64,000 nt of DNA from Bacillus mycoides (GCF_018742245.1 NZ_CP036132.1:4707001-4771000), one strand, 5' to 3'. Numbered from the stretch's first letter, positions 1 to 8,601 are shown. The notes: generated by a model from the sequence alone, not told the origin. Numbers and translations: made by a program.

Positions 1-156
1 CTTTGATAACAGTGACAAACTGCTACTGGGCTCTTTCAACGTATATTTTATTTGTTAAATTATTAGCCATTATATTGAATCGAAAACAAATTGTCAACAA
101 TATCCAAATGTTATTTCGAAATAATTCATACTTTTATACGTTTTTTTCTTCAAAGG

Positions 157-1074
157 TTACTGTAGATCTTCTCCAATAATCCTTACTTCTCGCTCTAATT
201 TCACACCGAATTTTTCTTCAACTGTCTTTTGTACGAAATGAATTAAATCAATGTAATCTTGCGCAGTTCCGTTATCAACATTCACCATAAATCCAGCGTG
301 TTTTAAAGAAACTTCCACTCCTCCAATTCGCTTACCCTGCAGTCCTGATTCTTGAATAAGCTTACCCGCAAAATTATTTGGTGGACGCTTAAATACACTA
401 CCACATGAAGGATACTCTAACGGTTGTTTTGATTCACGCTTAAACGTTAAATCATCCATTTTTTCTTTGATTTCTTCACGCACACCTTCTTCAAGTTCAA
501 ACTTCGCTTCAAGAATAATGTAATGATTGTTCGCAAATACACTCTTACGATATCCAAATTCAAATGCATCTTTCGTTAAAGTGCATAGCTCTCCATCACC
601 TGTCATTACAACTGCTTCTGTTAATACATAAGCTACTTCACCGCCATATGCACCAGCATTCATATATAACGCTCCACCAACTGAACCTGGAATACCACAA
701 GCAAACTCAAGTCCTGTTAAATTGTGATCCAATGCAATTCGTGACACATCAATAATCGCTGCACCACACCCCGCAACAATCGTTGTCCCCGTTACAGTAA
801 CACCTGTAATATGAATTAAACTTACTGTAATCCCGCGAAGACCACCGTCTTTAATAATGACATTCGAACCGTTTCCTAAAAACGTAACTGGAATATTATG
901 TTGATTCGCATACTTGATAACTTCTTGAATTTCAACATAATTTGTAGGCGCAACGAACACATCTGCTTTTCCGCCAACTTTAATATGCGTATGATTCTTC
1001 AGCATTTCATCTTGCTTCACATGACCTTCAGGCAATACTGTACTTAAATATTTATAAACCTCTTGCATATTCAT
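157..1074 (-). CDS. murB: UDP-N-acetylenolpyruvoylglucosamine reductase MurB
   Basis: Cytoplasmic flavoenzyme that reduces UDP-GlcNAc-enolpyruvate to UDP-MurNAc with NADPH, the second committed step of peptidoglycan precursor synthesis. The 305-residue length is normal for type II MurB. The N-terminal FAD-binding region contains the GNGSNV motif near residue 68 and a glycine-rich stretch around 130 ([18 protein letters not shown]); the C-terminal MurB domain holds [11 protein letters not shown] near 222, which carries the serine proton donor of the family. The ATG is preceded by AGAGGAA at a good distance. It stands alone, not in the dcw cluster; B. cereus-group genomes usually have two murB genes, so this is probably the second copy (inference). 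Confidence 0.95.
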   Translation of the reverse strand: MNMQEVYKYLSTVLPEGHVKQDEMLKNHTHIKVGGKADVFVAPTNYVEIQEVIKYANQHNIPVTFLGNGSNVIIKDGGLRGITVSLIHITGVTVTGTTIVAGCGAAIIDVSRIALDHNLTGLEFACGIPGSVGGALYMNAGAYGGEVAYVLTEAVVMTGDGELCTLTKDAFEFGYRKSVFANNHYIILEAKFELEEGVREEIKEKMDDLTFKRESKQPLEYPSCGSVFKRPPNNFAGKLIQESGLQGKRIGGVEVSLKHAGFMVNVDNGTAQDYIDLIHFVQKTVEEKFGVKLEREVRIIGEDLQ

Positions 1075-1411
1075 TTTACGATTCCTCTATTTCTATAATC
1101 TTTTTATCCCGCTATCCACGGGCCCATAATATCCCCACATACATGAAATAAACCTAAAGTGGTGGATACAGTGTACCTAAAATCAATTCGAGACACCTAT
1201 AAACCTCTTACATTATAAGAGGTGCCACTCATATTAAAATATATATCGCGTAATAAAGCAACCCAAATAGGCTACTAAACTTGACATGTAACTATATAGA
1301 CAACAAATTGTAAAATATATAACTTTTACAAAACACTATCCCTCATTATCTTACTATACCATACGAAAGAAAAATGGTATTATTTTGTAATCTTTACTTT
1401 ACTCACATCCA
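1075..1411. other. Intergenic region without a recognisable gene
   Basis: About 340 bases between murB and the terminator of the SET-domain gene. A small stem-loop with arms AACCTCTTA and TAAGAGGT lies near 1203-1227. I see no reading frame with a ribosome binding site and no known RNA. Confidence 0.5.
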
Positions 1412-1443
1412 TAAAAAAAGAGCACATCCCACAGAATGTGCCC
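1412..1443 (-). terminator. Rho-independent terminator of the SET-domain gene
   Basis: Reading the minus strand, arms GGGCACAT and ATGTGCTC (one wobble) are followed by seven T. It lies 17 bases past the SET-domain stop. Confidence 0.85.
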
Positions 1444-1460
1444 TTTCTATACTCATTAAA

Positions 1461-1856
1461 TTATTTTTCGTTCTCTTCTTTTTCCTTATCAAACCATAAT
1501 AGCTCATCGTCATCAACTTCACCATTATAATTGATTAGAATCTCTTCTCCCGCTTTTATATCTTTGTAAGCAAAGAAGTTAAACGTATGATTCTCAAAGA
1601 CAATATCATACGTTGCATTCGGATTATATGCATGATTAAATAACATGCCGTATCCTAAAAGGAATGCCGTATGATTTACCCCATACTCAAATGCGTAGTC
1701 AGCAAGTAACGTTTTCTCAATGTGTTCATGCTGTTCATTCGGATAAGAGATAACTGGTGCTGAGTGTATCAACTCACCCTTTTTAATATCACGAGTTGCA
1801 AATACACCTCTATTAAATTCTCCATCACTAAGTTCAGAAGTCTTAACTTCAATCAT
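1461..1856 (-). CDS. SET-domain protein (putative lysine methyltransferase)
   Basis: A compact 131-residue SET-domain protein. The two conserved SET motifs are visible: FNHAYNPNATYD (about residue 73, the NH-x-x-x-PN motif that forms the pseudoknot and binds S-adenosylmethionine) and GEEILINYNGE (about 105, the catalytic tyrosine motif). There are no extra zinc or DNA-binding domains. Bacterial stand-alone SET proteins are known but their substrates in Bacillus are mostly undefined, so the substrate is not assigned. I chose the ATG at 1856 because AGGTGA lies just upstream of it; a GTG three codons earlier overlaps that ribosome site. Monocistronic, with its own terminator. Confidence 0.85.
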   Translation of the reverse strand: MIEVKTSELSDGEFNRGVFATRDIKKGELIHSAPVISYPNEQHEHIEKTLLADYAFEYGVNHTAFLLGYGMLFNHAYNPNATYDIVFENHTFNFFAYKDIKAGEEILINYNGEVDDDELLWFDKEKEENEK

Positions 1857-1949
1857 ATGTGTCACCTATATATTTCTTTCTTCGAAGTATTTTTCTCCTT
1901 AAGCTTGGCAGAAAACGCGGAGAAAAGCAATTAAATTCCTACCAAGTAT

Positions 1950-1977
1950 AAAAAGGGCACATTATTGTGCTCTTTTT
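1950..1977 (-). terminator. Rho-independent terminator downstream of the nuclease-fold gene
   Basis: Minus-strand reading gives AAAGAGCACA, loop ATAA, TGTGCCCTTTTT. The arms also carry A/T tracts on both sides, so it may work in both directions. Confidence 0.8.
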
Positions 1978-2008
1978 AGGTGATATTCTATGAAGCCCCG
2001 CGCATCAA

Positions 2009-3067
2009 TTATTTCAATTTAAATACCGCACTAACTGGGTTATGATCACTATTTTCAAACTTTAAGTCTTTCCCTTGTACATTTACAATTTCAACATTCG
2101 GTGAAACCATAAATCCATCAATAATAGTGACAAAGTTTTCATCTTCCACATATTTCTTCACATCATCCCTTACCGTCATAACAGATGGATCTACAGCCCA
2201 TTGAAATCCTCCATCCGCAAAGTCCTTTGGTAACTCTACTAGCCATTCAGGGCGCTCTTTCACAAACTTAGGATCACTTAATTGAACATTAGAAAGTAAC
2301 TGGTTCCAATCCCCACCTAATATTACGTAATCACCATTTTGATAACACTTGTTCATATATTCTTTTAAATACTCTGCTTGTTGCTTTCTAATTTTTCCGC
2401 CCTCATCATAAGCAGATAAATGTACATTTACGAGCCTAACATACTTCCCATTATTAACAGGGATTTTATGTTCAACAATCGCTCGATCTAAATCGAATAA
2501 ACGCTTCGGCCAAGGCTCCATTCCGGGTAGTTGGAACCGCGTTGCTGTTTGAACTGTATATTTAGAAAATGTACTTAATCCGCCCTCAGCATATCCCAGC
2601 GGTTTTGTGACTGGGACAGGAACCCACTTAGTATCGTAGTTCTTCCCAAATGACGAAGCATAATCAGATAATCCTTTTTTCAAAAACTCATGCTCATTTA
2701 CATCAAATGATCGGTGGGATTTTATATCAACTTCTTGTAACAATGTAAAATCGCTATTCTCATTTTGTAAAAATGAAAGCATATTTTTTAAGTTTATTTC
2801 AGTCTGTTCTTTACTACTCGAACCAGAACCTTTTCCACCGTCCATAAAGAAGTCTTGATCCTTATCTAATCCAGCATATCCAATATTAAATGTTGTAACT
2901 TTAAATTCATTTCCTTGCTGCAGTACACGCTCTTTGTTATTTTCAACCTTTACGTCTAAAACATTCGCTGGCTGCTCTTTTGTAAGTGTCATATAAGCTA
3001 AAAATCCACCTAGAATACCAGCTACTATTAAAATAAATATTAATACTATTTTTAAAAATTTCTTCAA
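2009..3067 (-). CDS. Endonuclease/exonuclease/phosphatase family protein, membrane-anchored or secreted
   Basis: 352 residues with one N-terminal hydrophobic helix (about 5-27) and an extracytoplasmic endonuclease/exonuclease/phosphatase (DNase I-like) fold. Fold motifs in order: TTFNIGYAG (about 58), LLQEVD (about 109, metal-binding glutamate), LVNVHLSA (about 214), GGDWNQ (about 253, catalytic Asp and Asn) and SDHNPV (about 341, catalytic His). The family includes nucleases, sphingomyelinases and inositol phosphatases; the motifs do not decide which. The start is TTG, chosen because AAGGGGT lies 8 bases upstream and the encoded MKKFLKIV is a typical signal start. Monocistronic. Confidence 0.85.
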   Translation of the reverse strand: MKKFLKIVLIFILIVAGILGGFLAYMTLTKEQPANVLDVKVENNKERVLQQGNEFKVTTFNIGYAGLDKDQDFFMDGGKGSGSSSKEQTEINLKNMLSFLQNENSDFTLLQEVDIKSHRSFDVNEHEFLKKGLSDYASSFGKNYDTKWVPVPVTKPLGYAEGGLSTFSKYTVQTATRFQLPGMEPWPKRLFDLDRAIVEHKIPVNNGKYVRLVNVHLSAYDEGGKIRKQQAEYLKEYMNKCYQNGDYVILGGDWNQLLSNVQLSDPKFVKERPEWLVELPKDFADGGFQWAVDPSVMTVRDDVKKYVEDENFVTIIDGFMVSPNVEIVNVQGKDLKFENSDHNPVSAVFKLK

Positions 3068-3383
3068 AACACATGACCCCTTTTTTTGTAAAATAACATT
3101 TTATTTTTCTGTATTTTCAGTTAAATAAAGATAGATTAAAGACACAAGAAATATTTTACCATAAAGAAAAATTCATATCATTATATTTAGCTAACAAATA
3201 ATCGTTGTTTCTCTCACTGCAATTATCTTGAAATTCAATCATAACATTTAAGAAGACAAGACTGTAAAGCAATTACAATCCACAACAGAGAAATTCCAAC
3301 TTCAAAGAATATACAGATCCTACTTTTCGTTAACATATTTATTGGTAATCCAAAATAATATTTAGTACACTATAAATAGAACT
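3068..3383. other. Intergenic region upstream of the fluoride riboswitch
   Basis: AT-rich spacer of about 315 bases. A TATAAA at 3371-3376 is a plausible -10 box for the crcB transcript, since the riboswitch begins about 10 bases downstream. I cannot find a good -35. Nothing else is recognisable. Confidence 0.4.
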
Positions 3384-3464
3384 TATAGGCGATGGAGTTC
3401 GCCGTAAATGCGAATTAGCTAATGACTCCTACCAGTATGACTACTGGTAGGAGTCTATTTTTTT
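3384..3464 (+). ncRNA. Fluoride riboswitch (crcB motif) with expression-platform terminator
   Basis: The aptamer hallmarks are present: AUAGGCGAUGGAGUUCGCC with its first hairpin at 3388-3403, then GCUAAUGACUCCU that forms the pseudoknot region. The 3' part is a strong intrinsic terminator (arms GACTCCTACCAGTA and TACTGGTAGGAGTC, loop TGAC) followed by a T-run. The 5' arm of the terminator overlaps aptamer sequence, which is the usual fluoride ON-switch design. Located just upstream of two crcB genes that export fluoride. Confidence 0.96.
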
Positions 3465-3492
3465 TGAGTAAACTATTAGAGAGGTGAAGAAA

Positions 3493-3897
3493 TTGAAATA
3501 TATTATTGTTGGCATAGCTGGTATATTCGGAGCTCTTTCCCGTTATTATTTAGGTTTTACTATCGATACGCTTTGGCATCATGTATTACCACTCGCTACA
3601 TTAACGATTAACTTAATTGGCTGTTTCTTACTTGCTTTGCTAACCACCTATATCGCTCGGTTAAACATCTTATCCTCCGAGGTTATTACCGGAATTGGAA
3701 CCGGGTTTATCGGTTCATTTACGACATTTTCAACATTCAGCGTAGAAACTATACAGTTAATCAATCATTCATATTTTGGTATCGCATTTTTATATGTATC
3801 ATGCAGTATGCTAGGCGGTCTAATTATGTCTGGTCTTGGCTATAAACTTGGAGATTTTTTACTACAAAAACACCTTGAGGAAGGTGAAATATCATGA
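3493..3897 (+). CDS. crcB: Fluoride channel CrcB/Fluc, subunit 1
   Basis: 134-residue integral membrane protein with four hydrophobic helices, the size of a Fluc fluoride channel subunit. The conserved motif [16 protein letters not shown] (about 70-85) carries the phenylalanines and the TTFST break of the fluoride path. The function is passive fluoride export from the cytoplasm. The open frame extends to a GTG at 3484, but that GTG is part of the ribosome site GAGGTGA; I therefore use the TTG at 3493. The stop overlaps the next gene by ATGA, so both subunits are co-translated and probably form a heterodimeric channel, as in other Bacillus with paired crcB genes. Confidence 0.92.
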   Translation: MKYIIVGIAGIFGALSRYYLGFTIDTLWHHVLPLATLTINLIGCFLLALLTTYIARLNILSSEVITGIGTGFIGSFTTFSTFSVETIQLINHSYFGIAFLYVSCSMLGGLIMSGLGYKLGDFLLQKHLEEGEIS

Positions 3898-4250
3898 TTA
3901 ACGCTTTATTAGTAGCAACAGGAGGATTCTTCGGTGCCATTACACGATTTGCAATTAGTAATTGGTTTAAAGAAAGAAATAAAACTTCATTTCCAATTGC
4001 TACATTCCTCGTTAATATAACCGGAGCATTTTTACTCGGATATATAATTGGCAAAGGGATAACTACAAGCTGGCAATTATTATTAGGCACAGGATTTATG
4101 GGCGCCTTCACTACATTTTCAACGTTTAAATTAGAATCTGTTCAGCTTTTCAGCCGCAAAAAATTTGGCGTACTATTTCTATATTTAAGTGCTACTTATA
4201 TGATTGGTATCATCTTCGCATTCCTTGGGATGAAGTTAGGTGGAATATAA
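3894..4250 (+). CDS. crcB: Fluoride channel CrcB/Fluc, subunit 2
   Basis: 118-residue four-helix membrane protein, paralogue of the preceding gene and overlapping it by four bases (ATGA). It has the [17 protein letters not shown] motif near residue 66 and the N-terminal [10 protein letters not shown] motif with the conserved arginine. The pair sits behind the fluoride riboswitch, so it should be made only when cytoplasmic fluoride rises. Confidence 0.93.
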   Translation: MINALLVATGGFFGAITRFAISNWFKERNKTSFPIATFLVNITGAFLLGYIIGKGITTSWQLLLGTGFMGAFTTFSTFKLESVQLFSRKKFGVLFLYLSATYMIGIIFAFLGMKLGGI

Positions 4251-4283
4251 AAAAAGCGACTCTTTTACCGGTCGCTTTCTTTC
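4251..4283 (+). terminator. Rho-independent terminator of the crcB operon
   Basis: Arms AAAGCGAC and GTCGCTTT around a 10-base loop, followed by CTTTC; the A-tract on the other side would also let it end the convergent gene at 4282-4521. Confidence 0.8.
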
Positions 4284-4521
4284 ATAAAAAGTATGTTGCA
4301 CCATATGGAATTGAAAACAAACCAGCTGGATACACATCATAATGTATACTTTGCACAGGAAGCTGTGAATACGACATATACTGGCTCTGCATCATTTGCG
4401 CTACTTGTGCTTGTTGTTGCATTTGAATGGCCTGATGCACTGCCTGAATTGTCATCTGTGCCCCGGCCACTGTAATAGCTGGTCCTACTTGTCTTCCAAT
4501 GTAAAAATAATGGTTCATCAT
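4282..4521 (-). CDS. Small glutamine-rich hypothetical protein
   Basis: 79 residues; I do not recognise the family. The middle (about 20-50) is rich in Gln, Met and Ala (AIQMQQQAQVAQMMQSQYMS), likely helical, and the tail is aromatic and proline-rich (YDVYPAGLFSIPYGATYFL). No signal peptide and no membrane helix. The composition resembles small spore-coat or spore-surface proteins, but that is only a resemblance. A weak GTGAG lies 7 bases before the ATG. It converges on crcB2 and shares its terminator. Confidence 0.6.
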   Translation of the reverse strand: MMNHYFYIGRQVGPAITVAGAQMTIQAVHQAIQMQQQAQVAQMMQSQYMSYSQLPVQSIHYDVYPAGLFSIPYGATYFL

Positions 4522-4581
4522 TATTCAGCTCACTTTTTATTTTTCTTCCATATCATATGTCTCTATTTCATAGTAAGTGTT

Positions 4582-4800
4582 TTATCGCTCTTGCTTTTTT
4601 CGAAACATCGAGAAAAGTACTACAAATAAGATCGCAATAATCCCACTAAAGGCAAACAAATACGCTAATGGAATTAAGTAAAATGGTTCCACTAAAGTTC
4701 CATCTGGCTTCACTTCAGAACCAATTATATTAAACATAATTATACATAACACTCCTAGAAATATCGGACTAGACGCCAATAAATACTTTTTCTTCATCAT
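4582..4800 (-). CDS. DUF3955 family small membrane protein
   Basis: 72 residues with two hydrophobic helices (about 5-26 and 43-65) and a basic tail. The connecting loop GSEVKPDGTLVEPFYLIPLAY is typical of DUF3955 proteins (D-G-x-L-x-E-P-F). Function unknown. Its start overlaps the stop of the XRE gene (ATGA) and AGGAGG lies just upstream. It is a paralogue of the gene at 5532-5741, which has the same DNGLLVEPFFFLVP loop. Confidence 0.75.
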   Translation of the reverse strand: MMKKKYLLASSPIFLGVLCIIMFNIIGSEVKPDGTLVEPFYLIPLAYLFAFSGIIAILFVVLFSMFRKKQER

Positions 4801-5009
4801 AACTCCTCCTTTTTATACTCTAAAATGTCACCTGGCTGACACTCTAAAGCTTCACATATCTTCTCTAAAGTTGAGAATTTAATTGCTTTTGCTTTTCCAT
4901 TTTTTAATATCGAGACATTCGCCATTGTAATTCCTAATTTCTCAGATAGCTCTGTCACACTCATTTTTCTTTTCGCTAACATTACATCGAGATTTACTAC
5001 AATCGTCAT
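4797..5009 (-). CDS. XRE-family transcriptional regulator (YozG-like)
   Basis: 70-residue single-domain helix-turn-helix regulator: LAKRKMSVTELSEKLGITMANVSILKNGKAKAI spans the HTH and is followed by the CEALECQPGDILEY end typical of the short Cro/CI regulators that travel with DUF2975 membrane proteins. I moved the start to the ATG at 5009 because GAGGTGC lies 4-11 bases upstream; the longer frame has no ribosome site. It sits between a DUF2975 and a DUF3955 gene in one transcription unit and most likely autoregulates that unit. Confidence 0.85.
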   Translation of the reverse strand: MTIVVNLDVMLAKRKMSVTELSEKLGITMANVSILKNGKAKAIKFSTLEKICEALECQPGDILEYKKEEL

Positions 5010-5020
5010 AACAGAGCACC

Positions 5021-5500
5021 TCAAATCGTTAAGTCATTATCATCTTTTATTTCACTTGCTTTTCTAATTAAATGAGAAAGTAAGGAAGTAAAAATAGATA
5101 TAACGACCGAGAAGAATAAAATAAGTAACAGAATAACTAAAACGCTCGTATGATACCTTCCAGCTACAAAAATATATAGTAATGCTCCGATATATAAAAC
5201 CCCTTCAGTCATCGATAAAATACTAATCCTCTTTAATCGATTCGCATTTTTCACAGTAAAGGATTTGTCTGAAGCAATCTCTGAACATATTTTCCACCCT
5301 AAAAATAAAGCGCTGAAAAATGGAATTCCTGTGATCCAAATGAACAGTACGAATGGCTTATATAGTCCCTTCAAACTTTCTGAAGATAACAATACCGCTC
5401 TTCCCGTTTCTGGCCCAATATATATGCAGAACAATAAACCAAAACATCCGCAAAGAATGATAATTAACTTTAACCATAATGACAATTCGTTTTGTTTCAC
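5021..5500 (-). CDS. DUF2975 family membrane protein
   Basis: 159 residues, four predicted hydrophobic helices (about 9-30, 50-75, 98-118, 125-150). The LGWKICSEIASDKSFTVKNANRLKRIS segment between helices 2 and 3 is the DUF2975 signature. The start is GTG at 5500, with AGGAGGGG upstream. DUF2975 genes are usually paired with a small XRE regulator, as here (11-base gap). Function unknown. Confidence 0.82.
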   Translation of the reverse strand: MKQNELSLWLKLIIILCGCFGLLFCIYIGPETGRAVLLSSESLKGLYKPFVLFIWITGIPFFSALFLGWKICSEIASDKSFTVKNANRLKRISILSMTEGVLYIGALLYIFVAGRYHTSVLVILLLILFFSVVISIFTSLLSHLIRKASEIKDDNDLTI

Positions 5501-5531
5501 AAAAATCCCCTCCTGAACTAACAGCATTTAT

Positions 5532-5741
5532 CTATCGCTGTTTTTTCAGCTTTGAAGTGATAAATCCAACTAGCAACATACCAATACCACTAAAGAACAA
5601 TAGGTAGCTTACCGGTACTAGGAAAAAGAAAGGTTCTACTAGAAGCCCATTATCCGCCACTTTACTAGTTGTACCGTGTATTAATAAACAGGTAACTCCT
5701 AACGATATTAGTACGATAGCTAATAAAAAGTTATTTTTCAT
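5532..5741 (-). CDS. DUF3955 family small membrane protein (paralogue)
   Basis: 69 residues, two hydrophobic helices around a DNGLLVEPFFFLVPVSY loop, and a basic tail KLKKQR. It is the first gene of the four-gene minus-strand unit DUF3955-DUF2975-XRE-DUF3955; GGAGAATAT precedes the ATG. Sequence similarity to the last gene of the unit suggests a local duplication. Confidence 0.75.
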   Translation of the reverse strand: MKNNFLLAIVLISLGVTCLLIHGTTSKVADNGLLVEPFFFLVPVSYLLFFSGIGMLLVGFITSKLKKQR

Positions 5742-5814
5742 AATATATTCTCCTTTAATTTCATAATTAATTTTTCCGCATTCCTTTTGCTACCCTCATA
5801 ATAAGCCCGACCAC

Positions 5815-5860
5815 ATTATAAGTCAACAACTATTTATCGTTTTGCAATAAATAGTTGTTG
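5815..5860 (-). promoter_or_regulatory. Candidate promoter with 14-base palindrome for the DUF3955/DUF2975/XRE unit
   Basis: Perfect 14-base arms CAACAACTATTTAT (5824-5837) and ATAAATAGTTGTTG (5847-5860) around a 9-base spacer. On the minus strand the palindrome ends 3 bases before TATAAT (5815-5820). I see no standard -35. This arrangement fits an operator over the promoter, or a hairpin; the choice is inference. Confidence 0.45.
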
Positions 5861-5875
5861 TTTTGAACAACAACA

Positions 5876-5911
5876 ACAAAAAAAAAGACTATAGACAATC
5901 ATTATCTATAG
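5876..5911 (-). terminator. Rho-independent terminator of speG
   Basis: Minus strand: CTATAGA, 9-base loop, TCTATAG, then a run of T interrupted only by one C. The stem overlaps the speG stop codon. Confidence 0.8.
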
Positions 5912-6427
5912 CCTCTTCACTCTAAAATATTCTTTTTGGAACATACACATTCTTATCGCATTATGATAGTTGCCATCAACGAAGAACTCATCTTGAAGCT
6001 CACCTTCTACTATAAATCCGACCTTTTTATAAACGTGTACAGCTTTTTCATTCTCTTTATCGACAACTAAATATATTTTATGCATATTTAATACGGAAAA
6101 AGCGTAATCCATTGCTAAACGCGTTGCATCAGCTGCATAACCGTAACCTTGGTAACTCGGGTCAATAATAATTTGGAATTCAGTTCTACGGTGAATATAA
6201 TCGATTTCTACTAATTCGACCAATCCAACCATCTCATTATCTTTCTCAACGATAAATCGGCGCTCACTTTGATCATGTATATGTTTATCGTATAAATCCT
6301 GCAGCTCCACAAATGCCTCATATGGCTCTTCAAACCAATACGACATAATATGCGCGTTATTATTAAGTTCGTGTACAAACTTTAAATCTTCCCGTTCTAA
6401 AGGACGTAATTTTAATTCCTGACTCAT
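5906..6427 (-). CDS. speG: Spermidine N1-acetyltransferase SpeG
   Basis: 173-residue GNAT-fold acetyltransferase that acetylates spermidine or spermine with acetyl-CoA and so detoxifies excess polyamine. The start [20 protein letters not shown], the acidic polyamine pocket segment [10 protein letters not shown], and the acetyl-CoA loop [10 protein letters not shown] (about 103-112) are those of SpeG. The longer frame begins 21 codons earlier but only the ATG at 6427 has a well-placed GGAGG (8 bases). Monocistronic. Confidence 0.88.
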   Translation of the reverse strand: MSQELKLRPLEREDLKFVHELNNNAHIMSYWFEEPYEAFVELQDLYDKHIHDQSERRFIVEKDNEMVGLVELVEIDYIHRRTEFQIIIDPSYQGYGYAADATRLAMDYAFSVLNMHKIYLVVDKENEKAVHVYKKVGFIVEGELQDEFFVDGNYHNAIRMCMFQKEYFRVKRL

Positions 6428-6540
6428 TTCCATAACCTCCAAAGTAAAAGAAACCTCTTCACTTAATTTCTCAATTTTTTTCGATTTCAAACGTCCTACT
6501 TACATTGTAAACTTTCAAGTAACTTGAAGGTCAAGGTGTA

Positions 6541-6568
6541 AAAAATAGTGCAAACTTATGCCTGCACT
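6541..6568 (-). terminator. Rho-independent terminator of psiE
   Basis: Minus strand arms AGTGCA and TGCACT followed by ATTTTTT, directly after the psiE stop. Confidence 0.7.
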
Positions 6569-6569
6569 A

Positions 6570-6974
6570 CTACTCTTTCTTCAAATCCCTCATATTGGAT
6601 ATGTATAAAGCAATAACTAAAACGAGAATAGACCCTGCATATAACAACGTCTCAACCGGTTCATCGTGAGACACGATAATTAATCGAATTAAAGCCGTAA
6701 TCCCGATATAAATAAAATAACGTAACGGGAAATGATAATTTGATTTAAAATACTTAATAATTAATGCGATAAACTCGAAGTATAAGAAGTAGACAATGAT
6801 GCTTTCAACTAACTTATACGGTGTGTATTTCTTCGCTGAAAATATGTATTGAATAAACGTGATTGTCTCATTAATTAAAAAGATAGATAAAACAATGGAT
6901 AATATAATTAGAGCTATATTTAATATCCATTGTAAAACACTCGCAATAAAATGATCGATGTTAAATGATTTCAT
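6570..6974 (-). CDS. psiE: PsiE family inner-membrane protein
   Basis: 134 residues with four hydrophobic helices; the segments [22 protein letters not shown] and [21 protein letters not shown] are characteristic of the phosphate-starvation-inducible PsiE family. Exact function is unknown. The frame is open from an ATG at 7013, without a ribosome site; the ATG at 6974 has GGGGAG 12 bases upstream and an AAAGAG nearer, so I prefer it, with moderate confidence. Confidence 0.8.
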   Translation of the reverse strand: MKSFNIDHFIASVLQWILNIALIILSIVLSIFLINETITFIQYIFSAKKYTPYKLVESIIVYFLYFEFIALIIKYFKSNYHFPLRYFIYIGITALIRLIIVSHDEPVETLLYAGSILVLVIALYISNMRDLKKE

Positions 6975-7045
6975 TTTCTCTTTAAACTCCCCTTCGTATA
7001 AGTACTTGTTCATTATAACAAACTTACAATTATAGGAGTGTTAAA

Positions 7046-7357
7046 TCAAATATGATCGTCCTCTTTCACTAGCACTTCACCATTAGGATATCTTTGCTTA
7101 ATATAGTCGCTTCCCCAATCGCAAAGTACTTTTAAAACTTCTTTTAATGATTGTCCCTGTTTCGTAAGAGAATACTCAACTTTCGGTGGTACTTGATTGT
7201 ATACTTTTCTAGACACAAGCCCATCTTTTTCAAGCTCTTTCAATTGCTCAGTAAGCATTTTTTGCGTAATACCAGTGACCAATCGTTTTAACTCGCCCGT
7301 TAATGCGGGATAAAAATCAAACGACTTTATTATCTCTATACAAATAGAGATTAGCAA
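7046..7357 (-). CDS. HxlR-family regulator with damaged N-terminal half (possible pseudogene)
   Basis: The C-terminal two thirds is a normal HxlR winged helix: GITQKMLTEQLKELEKDGLV (recognition helix) and YNQVPPKVEYSLT (wing). The N-terminal part is not: family members read C-P-V-x-x-x-x-x-x-I-G-G-K-W-x-x-x-I-L-x-x-L ahead of R-F-x-E-L-K, but here the tryptophan helix is missing, the RF-x-E step is shortened (ALTGELKRL) and the first 15 residues are unrelated. The only available start is TTG or an internal codon without a ribosome site. I read it as a truncated or decaying gene; a functional divergent short form is possible. Confidence 0.55.
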   Translation of the reverse strand: MLISICIEIIKSFDFYPALTGELKRLVTGITQKMLTEQLKELEKDGLVSRKVYNQVPPKVEYSLTKQGQSLKEVLKVLCDWGSDYIKQRYPNGEVLVKEDDHI

Positions 7358-7389
7358 ATAATGTTACTATAACCTCAAAAAAAGAAATC

Positions 7390-7821
7390 TTATTTTAACT
7401 TTCCTATCGATAGGTTAACACGATAATTCCCGTACTTTAATAGTCGTCCTAGAAAGTTATCCAATTCTTCATTAGAAGCGAAATGTGTTTTTAATAAATA
7501 ACACCCCTCACCACTTATACGGTGTACTTCAGAAATTCCTTCTTCTCCTTGAAAGAAATTCATAAACTCTTGATGATTAGCTGTTGTTACGAACAAAGTA
7601 ACAAATGCAGTCACTACTTGTCCTAATTTGATTCGGTTTATTGCGATTGTGTATTGCTCAATAATCCCTAAATCCTCTAACCTTCGAATTCGATTTCCTA
7701 CAGCCTGCCCCGTCATATGTATTTTCTGACCAAGTTCTTTCCATTGTATTCTTGAGTTTTCTCCTAATAATTTTAGTATCTCAAAATCTGTTTGATCAAT
7801 GATATAAACCAATCCTTTCAC
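7390..7821 (-). CDS. Lrp/AsnC-family transcriptional regulator
   Basis: 143 residues. The N-terminal helix-turn-helix (IDQTDFEILKLLGENSRIQWKELGQKIHMTGQAVGNRIRRLEDLGII in two parts, about 8-55) and the C-terminal ligand-binding RAM domain (about 65-140) are clear. It is transcribed away from the carbonic anhydrase/cyanase genes with a shared 167-base spacer, so it is the obvious candidate regulator of that unit. The start is uncertain: GTG at 7821 is the longest choice and no start has a strong ribosome site. Confidence 0.85.
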   Translation of the reverse strand: MKGLVYIIDQTDFEILKLLGENSRIQWKELGQKIHMTGQAVGNRIRRLEDLGIIEQYTIAINRIKLGQVVTAFVTLFVTTANHQEFMNFFQGEEGISEVHRISGEGCYLLKTHFASNEELDNFLGRLLKYGNYRVNLSIGKLK

Positions 7822-7988
7822 CGTGAAAGTAGAAAGCCAGAAAGTGTTTCGCCAGCTTATTCTGCTTATCGATACAATTCACTATACTTAGTTTATCCTC
7901 TTACATCACATTATTTATCAGTTATATTCACTTATAACATAGAGGACGCAACAAAAAAATACATCTAGATTTAAAGGAGGTTACAAAT

Positions 7989-8570
7989 ATGTTATTACAA
8001 GAAATCCTATCGTTCAATGAACAATTTGTAGAAAATAAGGAATACGCTCCTTGTGAAGCGACAAAAATGCCTAAAAAACGTATGGTTGTTGTTTCTTGCA
8101 TGGATGCTCGTTTAATTGAGCTACTTCCAAAAGCTTTAGATATACACGATGGTGATGCAAAAGTTATCAGAAATGCAGGTGGTAAAATTGCTTCTCCTTT
8201 CGATAGTGTTATGCAAAGTGTTGTAGCATCAGTATATGATCTAAATGCAGATGAAATATTTCTTATCGGACACCATAGATGTGGTGCAAGCCAAACTAAT
8301 CCAAAAGGAACACTTCAAAAAATATTAGATCGCGGAGTAGCTTCACCAGAAATTTTATCAGCAATTGAATATGCTGGTGTTGACCTTGAAAAATGGTTAT
8401 TTGGATTCGATGATGTCTGTGACTCAACTCAAGCTAATGTTGATTTAGTAAGAAATCATCCACTTATTCCAAAAGATGTTCCTGTACATGGTCTAGTTAT
8501 TGATCCTCACACAGGCAAATTAGATTTAGTAGTTGATGGATATAAAAAATTAAATGGTATGGAACATTAA
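7989..8570 (+). CDS. Beta-class carbonic anhydrase
   Basis: 193-residue cytoplasmic zinc enzyme for CO2/bicarbonate interconversion. The beta-class ligands are visible: C-x-D-x-R in VVSCMDARL (about 36-40) and H-x-x-C in IGHHRCGAS (about 95-98). TTAAAGGAGG lies 8 bases before the ATG. It lies 31 bases upstream of cyanase; bicarbonate is a cyanase substrate, so it plays the part that cynT plays in E. coli (inference from context). The subtype resembles B. subtilis YtiB rather than E. coli CynT. Confidence 0.92.
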   Translation: MLLQEILSFNEQFVENKEYAPCEATKMPKKRMVVVSCMDARLIELLPKALDIHDGDAKVIRNAGGKIASPFDSVMQSVVASVYDLNADEIFLIGHHRCGASQTNPKGTLQKILDRGVASPEILSAIEYAGVDLEKWLFGFDDVCDSTQANVDLVRNHPLIPKDVPVHGLVIDPHTGKLDLVVDGYKKLNGMEH

Positions 8571-8601
8571 TTATTACTTAAATGAAGGGAAGTTATTAGA
8601 T

